Assembly (NCBI GenBank): GCA_023389055.1
Contig: JAEWFA010000046.1
Span: forward strand, 3,721-67,720
DNA: 64,000 bases
Reading direction: 5' to 3'
From: Pseudomonadota bacterium
Lineage (GTDB): Bacteria > Pseudomonadota > Gammaproteobacteria > Burkholderiales > Burkholderiaceae_E
The position numbers and the translations under genes are program-made. Under the pieces are notes generated by a model. The model ran no database searches, had not been told where the DNA came from, and worked only from the letters and a program-made list of their open reading frames with translations. Shown one piece after another: positions 1 to 8,675 of this stretch; the stretch's first letter is position 1, and every line of letters starts with the position of its first letter.

Positions 1-457
1 GCGCATCGGCAGCCTTCACCTCGTAGCCGTTGGGTTCGCGATCGATCTCCTGGATGTTCCGATAGCCGAGGGCTTCCAGCTTGACCTGAACCTGATGCAG
101 CGTCAGCCACGACGCCTGGTCGTTCGCGTTCGCGACGCCATCCCACGTCCTGCGTCTGATTTCGCTATGGACGATCGCGCCGCTGGCCGGATCGACATCG
201 ATGTCCACTCGACGACCTTGCGGGTCGGTGGCCTTGATCAAGAGTGTTTCGTGCTTGCGCGAGATCTTCGTGATATCGCGGTAGCCCATCGCGTCGAGCT
301 TGAGTTGTACTTCGTGCAGGGTCAGCACGGGAGCATCGCCGGTGGCGCCGCTCGCGTTCGTGGTGTGGTCGGTCTGCGCAAAGGCAGGCACGAGCACGGT
401 CCCGGCCGCGATGCCGCTGCTCAGCGCGAGGGTGGTAACGAGAATCTGCAGGCGCAC
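1..457 (-). CDS. PepSY domain periplasmic protein (3' end outside window)
   Basis: The visible 152 residues start with a GTG at 457, preceded by a GAGG Shine-Dalgarno about nine bases upstream. They open with a signal peptide (hydrophobic residues 3-25, likely cleavage after AFA at about 28). Two similar segments follow, at about 42-100 and from about 110 to the window edge. Each has the PepSY-like pattern of a helix (LHEVQLKLDAMGY, then LHQVQVKLEALGY) followed by strands containing an ID-type core. PepSY modules are found in periplasmic or membrane proteins, often beside two-component systems, and their role is not settled. The gene diverges from copA across 288 bp in which no clear regulatory box was found. 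The C-terminus lies beyond base 1, so full length is unknown. Confidence 0.75.
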   Translation of the reverse strand, partial: MRLQILVTTLALSSGIAAGTVLVPAFAQTDHTTNASGATGDAPVLTLHEVQLKLDAMGYRDITKISRKHETLLIKATDPQGRRVDIDVDPASGAIVHSEIRRRTWDGVANANDQASWLTLHQVQVKLEALGYRNIQEIDREPNGYEVKAADA

Positions 458-745
458 GATGGTTTACCTCGATGGTGAATCGCGGTCTTCGGACCGCAGG
501 GCCATCGTGCAGCGAGCTGCCTGAATCGACGCTGAATCGGGCGCCGTCGTGTCATCCGGACTACCGACCGTGCCGAGAGGCGCTCTGCCACGCCCATCGC
601 TCGCAGTGATGCAGCGCTGCCGGATTCCGCGGGTCTTCGGGGTCGAATAGACGAGCCACGGATGATGGCGTTTCGCGGTGCCGACACGCCGCGCGGCCAA
701 CGGCGAGCGCTAGCATCGGGTTTGCAGGCGAAAAGGAGTGACTCC

Positions 746-3005
746 ATGGCCGGTGCTCGAAGACCGCAGGAGCCGGACGGCCACGCGCACGGCGACGCAG
801 CGCATTCACACCAGGTCGAACGCAAACACGCAAACGGTTCGACGGTGCGAGCTGAGCGCGCGGCAAACGCCGGCGCGGGCGACGCTCTCACCCCGCCGAT
901 GGCGGGCGAGACCGTCTACACCTGTCCGATGCATCCGGAGATCCGCCGCAACGCGCCCGGCAACTGTCCGATCTGCGGAATGGCGCTCGAGCCGCTCCTT
1001 CCCGGGCTCGACGACGAAGAGAACCCGGAGTTGCGCGATTTCACGCGGCGATTCTGGTGGACGCTGCCGCTGACCGCGATCGTCACGACGCTGGCGATGT
1101 TCGGGCATCGATTCGAGTTGATGGCGCCGGCGACGCAGTCGTGGGTCGAACTCGTTCTGTCGGTTCCGATCGTGCTGTGGGCGGGATGGCCGTTCTTCGT
1201 TCGCTGCGTGCAGTCGATCCGCAATGCGAGCCCGAACATGTGGACGCTGATCGGCCTGGGCGTCGGCTCGGCATTCGTCTACAGCGTTGCCGCGACGGTC
1301 GCGCCGCAATGGTTTCCCGATTCGTTCCTCGCGCACGGGCGGGTCGGGGTCTACTTCGAGGCGGCTGCGGTGATCGTCTCGCTCACGTTGCTCGGGCAGA
1401 TCCTCGAACTGAGGGCGCGCGGACACACCTCCGCGGCGCTGAAGTCGCTGCTCGGGCTCGCGCCGAAAACGGCCCGTCGCCTGGACGACGACGGCACGGA
1501 AGGCGACATCCTGCTCACCCACGTGCACGTCGGCGACCGGTTGCGCGTGCGCCCCGGCGAAAAGGTGCCGGTGGACGGCGTCGTTCTCGAGGGCGAGAGC
1601 TCGATCGACGAGTCGATGCTCACCGGCGAGCCGATGCCGGTGGCCAAGCGAGCCGGCGACAAGGTCGTCGGCGCGACGATCAATACCAGCGGGGCGCTGG
1701 TCATGCAGGCCGAACGGGTGGGCGCCGAGACGATGCTCGCGCAGATCGTCGCGATGGTCGCGCAGGCGCAGCGTTCTCGCGCGCCGATGCAGCGAATGGC
1801 CGACGTCGTTGCCGGCTGGTTCGTGCTGGCGGTCATCGCGATCGCGGTACTGACGTTTTTCGTCTGGGGTTTCCTGGGGCCGCAGCCGAGTTGGGTGTAC
1901 GCCACGCTCAATGCGCTGGCCGTGCTCATCATCGCGTGTCCCTGCGCGCTCGGACTCGCGACGCCGATGTCGATCATGGTGGCGACCGGCAAGGCCGCGA
2001 CGCAGGGGATCCTGTTTCGCGATGCCGCGGCGATCGAGTCGTTCCGCACGATCGACACGATCGTCGTCGACAAGACCGGCACGCTCACCGAAGGCCGGCC
2101 CGCGTTCGATCGCACCGTCGCCGCCGCCGGCTGGGACGAGGCGGAAGTGCTGCGGATCGCGGCGAGCCTCGACCAGGGATCCGAACATCCGCTGGCAAAT
2201 GCGATCGTCGAGCAGGCCAGACGCCGCGGTCTTGCGCTCGTCGCCGCCGAGCGCTTCGAGTCGGCGAGCGGCATCGGCGTGCGCGGAACGGTCGAAGGCC
2301 GCGGCATCGCGCTGGGCAATACCGCACTGATGGACGACGAGAAGGTGCAGTACGCCGGCTTGACGGGCGAAGCCGAGCGCCTGCGCGCGCAGGGTTCGAG
2401 CGTCGTCTACGTCGCGGTGGACGGGCAGGCCGCGGGGCTGCTCGCCGTCTCCGATCCGGTCAAGCAGACGACACCCGAGGCCGTACGCGACCTGCGCCAG
2501 GCGGGGTTGCGCATCGTGATGGCGACCGGCGACGGCTGGACGACCGCACGCGCGGTCGGCGAGAAACTCGGCATCGACGAGGTGATCGGCGAGGTGAAGC
2601 CGGCCGACAAGGTCGCGCTCGTCGAGCGGCTGCAGGCCGAAGGGCGCCGCGTGGCAATGGCGGGCGACGGGATCAACGACGCGCCGGCACTGGCGAGAGC
2701 CGACATCGGCATCGCGATGGGTACCGGCACCGACGTCGCGATGAACGCCGGCCACGTCACGCTGGTCAAGGGCGACCTTCGCGCGATCGCGCGCGCGGCG
2801 CATCTCCACGCAGACGGTGCACAACATGCGCGAGAACCTGGGCTTCGCGCTGGTCTACAACGCGCTCGGGGTTCCGATCGCCGCAGGCGTCCTTTACCCG
2901 GTGTCCGGCTGGTTGCTCTCGCCGTTGATCGCGGCGCTCGCGATGAGTCTCAGCTCGGTTTCGGTGGTATCGAACGCGTTGCGCCTGCGAAGCGCGCGCA
3001 GCTGA
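746..3005 (+). CDS. copA: Copper-type P1B ATPase, frameshifted near its 3' end
   Basis: Heavy-metal P-type ATPase that would export Cu(I) from the cytoplasm at the expense of ATP. The ATG at 746 follows AAGGAG by seven bases. Residues 14-35 are His-rich, and a short metal-binding module of the CPMHPE...CPICGM type spans about 58-82. Catalytic landmarks are the TGE actuator at 293-295, the CPC transmembrane site at 398-400, the phosphorylated Asp442 in DKTGT, and GDGIND at 640-645. After about residue 682 the frame turns into Arg-rich sequence running to 3169. The expected last helices (HNMRENLGFALVYNALG onward) lie in another frame ending at 3005. Restoring two bases in a short CG run near 2792-2797 gives a normal 753-residue protein. 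This is either a real inactivating contraction or a sequence error. The copper-sensor neighbours support the copper assignment. Confidence 0.85.
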
Positions 3006-3029
3006 TCGCGACGACGGACGGAAGAACGC

Positions 3030-3494
3030 ATGAAGCGTCGGGCATGGGTCCTGTCTGCGATGCTCGCGATCGCGGCGAGCATCGCGCTGGGCTGGCAACA
3101 GATCGCGGACAGAGCGAGCGGGAACTGGATCCAAACGAGCGATCCCGGCGTCCTCGCGCAGGGTCGTGAAGTCTACGGCCGCCACTGTGCGAGCTGCCAC
3201 GGCACGAAGCTCGACGGCCAACCGGACTGGATGAAGCGCCTGCCCTCCGGACGCATGCCGGCGCCGCCGCACGATGCGACCGGTCACACGTGGCACCACC
3301 CGTCTGCGGTGCTGTTCGGCATCGTGAAGGAAGGTGTCGTGAAGTACGCGCCGCCGGGCTACGAGAGCGACATGCCGGCGTATGCCGGCACGCTGTCGGA
3401 CGACGAGATCCGCGCGGTTCTCGCCTGGATCCGCTCGACGTGGCCGGATGACGTGAAGCGCCGCCATGCCGAGCTCGACGCACGCAATCGCTGA
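3030..3494 (+). CDS. Exported class I cytochrome c
   Basis: A 154-residue protein with an N-terminal signal or anchor segment (about residues 5-22) and one haem c motif, CASCH at 53-57. Met115 in a DMPAYAG context is the likely distal ligand, and a C-terminal helix near 121-137 (SDDEIRAVLAWIRSTW) completes a mono-haem cytochrome c fold. It would carry electrons in the periplasm. A GGAAG ribosome site precedes the ATG. It starts 24 bases after the true copA end, so the two are probably co-transcribed. Its partner is unknown. A role in copper oxidation state or respiration under metal stress is inference from position only. Confidence 0.85.
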   Translation: MKRRAWVLSAMLAIAASIALGWQQIADRASGNWIQTSDPGVLAQGREVYGRHCASCHGTKLDGQPDWMKRLPSGRMPAPPHDATGHTWHHPSAVLFGIVKEGVVKYAPPGYESDMPAYAGTLSDDEIRAVLAWIRSTWPDDVKRRHAELDARNR

Positions 3495-3504
3495 AGCGCG
3501 CGGA

Positions 3505-4899
3505 TCAGCAGGCGGGTACGGTGATCACGAGTCGGAAGATGCCTGCGTCGCTCGATGCGCAGATCGATCCGCCATGCGCCTCGACGATCGACTTCGCGAT
3601 CGCCAGGCCCAGGCCCGCTCCCTCGCCCTTGCTGCGGCGCGAGGCGTCGACCCGGTAGAAGCGGTCGAACAGCCGCGGCAGGTGCTCGGCGGCGACCGGC
3701 GCGCCGGGGTTTTCGACGCTCAACTCGGTCCGGCCCGACCGGTCTGCGCCGATCGACACGCGGATCTCCCCGCCGCGCGGCGTGTGCCGGATCGCGTTCG
3801 ACAGCAGGTTGCTGATCGCGCGACGCAGCATGTGGCGGTCTGCGCGCGCACGCCCGGCGCCGACGAGCACGAGCCGCACGCCTCCGTCCTCGGCCAGCGC
3901 CTCGTAGAACGCGAAGAGGCCTTCCACTTCGTCGGCGAGTTCGATCAAATCGGCGCGCTTCGAGATCAGGCCGTTGTCGGCCTTGGCAAGGAAGAGCATG
4001 TCCGACGTCATCTGCGACAGCCGCTCGTACTCCTCGAGATTCGAGTACAGGATCTCGCGGTATTCCTCCGCCGTGCGGGCGCGCGCGAGCGCGACCTGCG
4101 TCTGCGTCATCAGGTTGCTGATCGGCGTGCGCAACTCGTGTGCGAGGTCCGACGAGAAGTCCGACAGGCGCCGGAACGAATCCTCGAGCCGCGAGAGCAT
4201 GTCGTTGAAGGCCGCCGCAAGTGGAGCGAGTTCCTGCGGCATCGATTTCGGCGGCAGGCGCTCGCCGAGTCGATCGGCCGAGACGCGATGCATCAGCTCG
4301 AGCGCCTTGCGGGCCGGCGAGAGGCCGCGACGGGCCGAGAACCAGCCAAGCAGCGCGGACAGCGCGATGCCGACCGCGACACCGAGCGAGAGGCTGCTGC
4401 GAAACTCGGCCATGAACGCTCGATGGAAGTCGATGTCGAGCGCGACGACGACCGATGCCGGCTGCGCGCCGGGAATGGCGGTGTTCGCCGTCGTGGAGAC
4501 GAAGCGAAACGGTCGGCCGTCGTGTTCCCGCACGACGAGTTCGGTTGTCTCCGGTGCATCGGTCGAAGGCGTGGCCCATTGCGGACCGGACGCAAAATCG
4601 AAGCCCTCGGAGGTGTACAGCCGGCTGCCGTCGGGCGCGACGACCGCGACGAACAAGTCGTGATGTCCGACGAGGGCTTCGGTCAGCGACTGGCGTGCCG
4701 CGGCGAGTTCGCCTTCGGTGCGCGCCTTTGCGAGCACGTTGCGAACGAGCTCCATCTTGCCGTCGAGCACCATCCGGTCCTGCTCTTCCAGATGAGCGTC
4801 GACGAGCCGACCGACGAAATAACCGCCGACGAGCAGGACCGCGGTCGACGCGATCGAGAAGTACAACGTGAGGAGGAACGTGATCGAGCGCGTTCGCAT
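3505..4899 (-). CDS. Heavy-metal sensor histidine kinase (CusS/CopS type)
   Basis: 464-residue membrane sensor kinase. TM1 is at about residues 8-30, followed by a periplasmic sensor region to about 165 and TM2 at about 169-187. A HAMP-like linker follows (about 190-240), then the phospho-accepting His254 in the DLAHELRTP H-box. A HATPase domain contains NLLSNAIRHT and a GAGLGLAIAKSIVEAHGG box. The layout and length match the CusS/CopS/CzcS family, which senses periplasmic copper or silver (sometimes zinc, cadmium or cobalt). The start codon overlaps the stop of the response regulator by one base (TGATG), so the pair is translationally coupled. The exact metal cannot be read from the sequence. 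Copper is favoured by the neighbouring copA and the copper-box-like operator. Confidence 0.9.
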   Translation of the reverse strand: MRTRSITFLLTLYFSIASTAVLLVGGYFVGRLVDAHLEEQDRMVLDGKMELVRNVLAKARTEGELAAARQSLTEALVGHHDLFVAVVAPDGSRLYTSEGFDFASGPQWATPSTDAPETTELVVREHDGRPFRFVSTTANTAIPGAQPASVVVALDIDFHRAFMAEFRSSLSLGVAVGIALSALLGWFSARRGLSPARKALELMHRVSADRLGERLPPKSMPQELAPLAAAFNDMLSRLEDSFRRLSDFSSDLAHELRTPISNLMTQTQVALARARTAEEYREILYSNLEEYERLSQMTSDMLFLAKADNGLISKRADLIELADEVEGLFAFYEALAEDGGVRLVLVGAGRARADRHMLRRAISNLLSNAIRHTPRGGEIRVSIGADRSGRTELSVENPGAPVAAEHLPRLFDRFYRVDASRRSKGEGAGLGLAIAKSIVEAHGGSICASSDAGIFRLVITVPAC

Positions 4900-5579
4900 C
4901 AGGGTTGCGACGACGACTCTATGACGTACCCCATGCCACGCACCGTGCGGATCAGTTTCGGCTCGAAATCGTCGTCGACCTTCGCGCGCAGGCGACGCAC
5001 CGCCACCTCGATGACGTTCGTATCGCTGTCGAAGTTCATGTCCCAGACCTGTGAAGCGATCAGCGAGCGAGGCAGCACTTCCCCCTGGCGGCGCAGCAGC
5101 AGCTCGAGCAGCGCGAACTCCTTCGCGGTGAGATCGATGCGCCGGCCGGCTCGTACCACCCTGCGGCGCAGCAGGTCCAGCTCCAGATCGGCGACCTGCA
5201 ATCGCTGCTGTTCCCGTCCGAGTCCGCGCCGCAGCAGCGTACGGACGCGCGCGAGCAACTCGGAGAACGCGAAAGGCTTCACCAGGTAGTCGTCGGCGCC
5301 GAGTTCCAGGCCCTTGACGCGATCGTCGACCTGGTCGCGTGCGGTGAGGAAGAGCACGGGCATCGTCCGGCCGGCCGAGCGCGTGCGGCGCAGCACCTCC
5401 CATCCGTCGATCCCGGGCAGCATCACGTCGAGCACCATCAGGTCGTATTCGTTCTGCGTCGCCAGGTGCGCGCCGTCTACGCCGTCTCGCGCGAGATCGG
5501 TCACGAAACCGGCCTCGCTCAGTCCCTGCCGCAGGTACTCGCCGGTCTTTCGTTCGTCCTCGACGACGAGGATCTTCAT
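4899..5579 (-). CDS. OmpR-family response regulator, CusR/CopR type
   Basis: 226 residues: a receiver domain (about 1-115) with acidic residues E8 and D9, phospho-acceptor Asp51 in LMVLDVMLPG and conserved Lys101, then a winged-helix DNA-binding domain (about 128-222) ending in the typical RTVRGMGYVI. The ATG at 5579 was chosen because MKILVVEDE is the standard N-terminus and GAAGGA lies just upstream. It would activate the divergent cusC operon and its own operon when phosphorylated by the downstream-encoded kinase. A palindrome at 5649-5664, 70 bp before its start, is a good candidate binding site. Confidence 0.92.
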   Translation of the reverse strand: MKILVVEDERKTGEYLRQGLSEAGFVTDLARDGVDGAHLATQNEYDLMVLDVMLPGIDGWEVLRRTRSAGRTMPVLFLTARDQVDDRVKGLELGADDYLVKPFAFSELLARVRTLLRRGLGREQQRLQVADLELDLLRRRVVRAGRRIDLTAKEFALLELLLRRQGEVLPRSLIASQVWDMNFDSDTNVIEVAVRRLRAKVDDDFEPKLIRTVRGMGYVIESSSQP

Positions 5580-5648
5580 TCGCTTCCTTCGCGGGAATTC
5601 GAATCGAATCGCCGGCATTGTGAGCCCTGCAAGCGAGCGTGATCGCGG

Positions 5649-5664
5649 ATTACGAAGATGTAAT
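5649..5664. promoter_or_regulatory. Copper-box-like palindrome in the divergent promoter
   Basis: A perfect inverted repeat, ATTAC, six bases, GTAAT. It lies between the response regulator gene (start 5579, leftward) and cusC (start 5710, rightward). It resembles the operator bound by CopR/CusR-type regulators as known from family studies. Being central between the divergent genes, it could control both. It is AT-rich compared with its surroundings. Binding itself is inferred. Confidence 0.7.
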
Positions 5665-5709
5665 GCGCCGGTCAGGAGAACGTCGCCGCCGCTTTGCCAC
5701 GATCGCCTC

Positions 5710-6918
5710 ATGCGACTCGCGCGACGCGCCAGGATTGCGCTGGCCCTGCTGATGCTGGCGAGCGCGCCGGCCGCCGGCGCGCAGACGCTCGCGCAGGCGC
5801 TCGAGCAGGCCTGGCTGCGCTATCCGCCTGCCGCGGCGCTCGAAGCACAGGGCGACGAGGCGGCCGCGCGCGTCGATCTCGCCGACCGCGTGGTCCCCGG
5901 CGCGCCTTCCGCCACGGTGGCGGCGCGGGGCGACCGCTTCCATCGTGACGACGGGGCACGGAAATGGGAGATGGAGGTCGGCGTCCCGATCTGGCTGCCC
6001 GGGCAGCAGGCGGCGCGGCGCAGCGAAGCGCGCGCACTGCGCGAAGAAGTCGATGCCCGGCGTTCGCTGCTGCAATGGACGCTGTCCGGCGAACTCCGCG
6101 TGCAGTGGTGGTCGGTCGCGTCGGCGCGCGCGGCGCGCGAGCTCGCGTCGCGTCGTCTCGACACCGCGCGGCAGCTCGAATCGGACGTGCTGCGACGCTT
6201 CGAATCGGGAGACCTCGCGCGCTTCGATGCAAACCTCGCGCGCAACGAGCGACTCGCGGCGGAAGCGGAGCTCGCCCAGGCGACGGCGATCGTGCAGCAA
6301 CACGAGGCCGGGCTGCGGGCGCTCACCGGCATGGGCGTGCCGTCGGCGCTCGCGGGAGAGACGATCGCGACGGGGCGGCTGCGCCTGGAGGATCATCCGC
6401 AATGGCGGGCCGCCGACGCGGGCACGCGCCTGGCCGACGCCGCGCTGCTCGCCACGGTGAAGTCGGATCGCGCAGCGCCGCATGTGGCGTTGCGCATGGA
6501 ACGCGATCGCGGCGATCGCGCAGCGCCGTTCGCCAATTCGGTCGGCGTGCAACTGAGCATTCCGTTCTCGTGGGAGCCGCAGCTGCGTCGACAGACCGCC
6601 GCGGCACGCGCCGAGCGCTCGCGTGCGGGTGCAGAGCTCGCGTCGATCGCGCTGCGCCTGCAGGCCGCGGTGGACAGCGCGCGGGCGTCGCTCGAGGCGG
6701 CCGAGCGGCAGATGGGCATTGCGCGCACCCGGCAGGCTCTTGCCGCCGATAACCTTCGCCTGTCCGAGCGTTCGTTCGCGCTGGGCGAGACCGATCTCAC
6801 CTCGCTGCTGCGCGTACGAGCGATCGCCCTCGAGGCGGACCTGCTCGAAGCGCGCCAGCGCATCGCTTCCGACGCGACGCGATCGCAGTTGAACCAGGCT
6901 CTCGGAGTCTTGCCATGA
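5710..6918 (+). CDS. cusC: TolC-family outer membrane channel of a metal efflux pump
   Basis: 402-residue outer membrane factor of the CusC/CzcC group. A signal peptide ends near residue 24 (AAGA-QT). The rest is mostly alpha-helical with Ala/Arg/Glu-rich coiled-coil segments, including ELASRRLDTARQLESDVLRRF and the equivalent C-terminal repeat LRLSERSFALGETDLTSLLRV. It would trimerise in the outer membrane and join the adaptor and the RND pump encoded just downstream. The start at 5710 was chosen for its signal peptide and for its position 46 bp after the copper-box palindrome. Its stop overlaps the next ATG by four bases. Length is typical for the family. Substrate (copper or silver) is inferred from context. 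Confidence 0.88.
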   Translation: MRLARRARIALALLMLASAPAAGAQTLAQALEQAWLRYPPAAALEAQGDEAAARVDLADRVVPGAPSATVAARGDRFHRDDGARKWEMEVGVPIWLPGQQAARRSEARALREEVDARRSLLQWTLSGELRVQWWSVASARAARELASRRLDTARQLESDVLRRFESGDLARFDANLARNERLAAEAELAQATAIVQQHEAGLRALTGMGVPSALAGETIATGRLRLEDHPQWRAADAGTRLADAALLATVKSDRAAPHVALRMERDRGDRAAPFANSVGVQLSIPFSWEPQLRRQTAAARAERSRAGAELASIALRLQAAVDSARASLEAAERQMGIARTRQALAADNLRLSERSFALGETDLTSLLRVRAIALEADLLEARQRIASDATRSQLNQALGVLP

Positions 6919-7502
6919 AAAGCTTCTTCGCGTCGATCTCGGCGTTCGCCCTGGCACCCGTCCTCACGCTCGCGCTCGTGCCCGCGACATTCGCGCACGA
7001 GGGCCACGACGACGCCGAACCGGCCGCGGCGCCCGCGCAAACGGGCGAAACGAATGCGCGCGCGGCGACGGCAACGGATCTCTTCGAGCTCGTCGCGGTC
7101 GTCGTCGACGACCGCCTGATGCTCTATCTCGACCGCTTCGAGACGAACGAGCCGATTTCCGGTGCGCGCATCGAAGTGCTCGACGGGGATCGCAAGCTCG
7201 GCGTCGAGGAGCTCGAGCCCGGCGTGTACGCCGTCGTCGGTCAGGCATTCGACGATCGCCGCCCGCGCGCGTTGGCCATCGACGTGCAGGCGGGCGCCGA
7301 ATTCGATCTGTTGTCGATCGCCCTCGAAGCGGGAGCACCGCCCGGGTCGGCCGACGCCACGAATGCGATGGAAGCGAAACGGGGATGGTCGCATCCGCTC
7401 GTCTGGAGCGCCTCCGGCGCAGCGTTCCTCGCCGGCGCCGGCGTCGTCGCATTCCGGCGCAAGGGCGCCCGGACGAACTCCGACGGCGAGTCGGCGCGAT
7501 GA
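6915..7502 (+). CDS. Exported protein of unknown function within the cus operon
   Basis: 195 residues with a signal peptide (cleavage near residue 27, TFA-HE). The mature N-terminus begins with HEGHDD, a likely metal-binding stretch. A beta-rich domain follows at about 55-140 (LFELVAVVVDDRLMLYLDRF and onward), resembling segments seen near RND metal-pump adaptors. A transmembrane helix near 158-178 precedes a positively charged tail. The protein would therefore sit in the inner membrane facing the periplasm. It overlaps cusC and cusB by four bases each, so it is translated as part of the pump operon. I do not recognise a named family. A role as metal-capturing accessory or adaptor domain split from CusB is inference. 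Confidence 0.8.
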   Translation: MKSFFASISAFALAPVLTLALVPATFAHEGHDDAEPAAAPAQTGETNARAATATDLFELVAVVVDDRLMLYLDRFETNEPISGARIEVLDGDRKLGVEELEPGVYAVVGQAFDDRRPRALAIDVQAGAEFDLLSIALEAGAPPGSADATNAMEAKRGWSHPLVWSASGAAFLAGAGVVAFRRKGARTNSDGESAR

Positions 7503-8674
7503 ACGCCCATTCGAAGGGCGCTTCGTTTCCGATGGCCACGATTGCGCGGGTCATCGTGCTCGCGTTCGGTATCGTGGCGGGCGCCTCGGTCGCGTTCGCG
7601 CACGAAGGCGAGGATCATTCGGAGCCGGTTGCGACCGGTGCGCCGCCGGCTGCAGATGCATCGGCGAGTGCGGTCGATGCCGTCGCCCCGCACCGCGCGA
7701 CGGACGGAAGCGTCTTCGTCTCCAAGCCGACGCAATACCGGATCGGCCTGCGCACCCGGGCCGTCGAGGCGGCGGCGCTTCCCGTCACCGTTCCACTCAA
7801 CGGACGGGTGGTCGCCGATCCGAACGCGGGCGGGCGCGTGCAGTCGACGCAGACCGGCCGCGTCGAGCCGGGTCCGAGGGGACTGCCGGTGCTCGGACAG
7901 AAGGTGGCCAAGGGCGAGGTGCTCGCCTACGTGGAACCGGCGGTCGCAAGCCTCGAGCGCGCGAACCGCGTCTCGGAGCTCGCTGCGCTCGACGCGCAGA
8001 TCGCGATCGCGCGCAGCAGGGCTGCGCGTCACCAACAGCTCGAGGGGTCGGTACCGCGCAAGGACATCGAGGCGACGCAGATCGAGCTGCGATCGCTGCA
8101 GGCGCGCCGCAACGCCGCCATCACGGGGCTCGCTGCGCGCGAAGCACTGCGCGCACCCGTCGCGGGCATCGTCAGCGCGACCTCGATCGTCGCCGGACAG
8201 ATCGTCGAGCCTCGCGAGACGCTGGTCGAGATCGTCGACCCGTCGCGCCTGGCGATCGAGGCGCTGGTCTACGATCCGGCCGCGGCCGCGGCGATCTCCG
8301 GGGCGAGCGCCGCGGTCGGCGACGCGCCGCTCGAGCTGCAGCTGGTCGGCGCCGGACGCCAGCTGCGAGGGCAGGCACTGCCGCTGCTTTTTCGCGTCCA
8401 GCCCCACGGCGCAGCGCTCGCGGTGGGGCAGCCGTTGCCGGTGATCGCGCGAACGAACGTCACGCGCGAAGGCTTCGCGGTAGCCCGTCGAGCGCTCGTT
8501 CGCGAACGCTCCGGCGAGAGCGTCGTCTGGGTGCACGAGGCCGCCGAGCGCTTCGTGCCGCGTCGCGTCGCCTTCGAATCGCTCGACGCCGACACGATCG
8601 TCGTGACCTCGGGCCTGTCCGCGCGCGATCGCGTCGTCGTTTTCGCGGCGAATCTTCTCGCGCAGGTACGCTGA
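7499..8674 (+). CDS. cusB: RND efflux periplasmic adaptor (membrane fusion protein)
   Basis: 391-residue adaptor of the CusB/CzcB group. After a signal peptide (to about residue 34, AFA-HE) comes a His/Glu-rich stretch, HEGEDHSEP. Then follow the barrel and lipoyl half-motifs (GRVEPGPRGLPVLGQKVAKGEVLAYVEP), a helical hairpin (about 155-215, LAALDAQIAIARSRAARHQ onward) and the second lipoyl half with APVAGIVSATSIVAGQIVEP. It links the outer membrane channel to the inner membrane pump and, in CusB, also binds metal. The ATG at 7499 overlaps the upstream stop as ATGA. It is one base short of the RND gene. Family is clear; the exact metal is not. Confidence 0.9.
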   Translation: MNAHSKGASFPMATIARVIVLAFGIVAGASVAFAHEGEDHSEPVATGAPPAADASASAVDAVAPHRATDGSVFVSKPTQYRIGLRTRAVEAAALPVTVPLNGRVVADPNAGGRVQSTQTGRVEPGPRGLPVLGQKVAKGEVLAYVEPAVASLERANRVSELAALDAQIAIARSRAARHQQLEGSVPRKDIEATQIELRSLQARRNAAITGLAAREALRAPVAGIVSATSIVAGQIVEPRETLVEIVDPSRLAIEALVYDPAAAAAISGASAAVGDAPLELQLVGAGRQLRGQALPLLFRVQPHGAALAVGQPLPVIARTNVTREGFAVARRALVRERSGESVVWVHEAAERFVPRRVAFESLDADTIVVTSGLSARDRVVVFAANLLAQVR

Positions 8675-8675
8675 C

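Noticed and set aside
458..745. Copper-box or MerR-type promoter between the PepSY gene and copA
   Set aside because: No ATTAC-N6-GTAAT or CueR-type dyad was found in this gap; only the short repeat gcggtc/gaccgc near the PepSY start.
806..2827. Open frame antisense to copA
   Set aside because: Composition is Arg/Asp-rich, with no start signal or recognisable domain.
2783..3169. Programmed frameshifting in copA
   Set aside because: The known E. coli copA frameshift occurs near the 5' end and has a slippery site with a stem; no such slippery heptamer is visible here.
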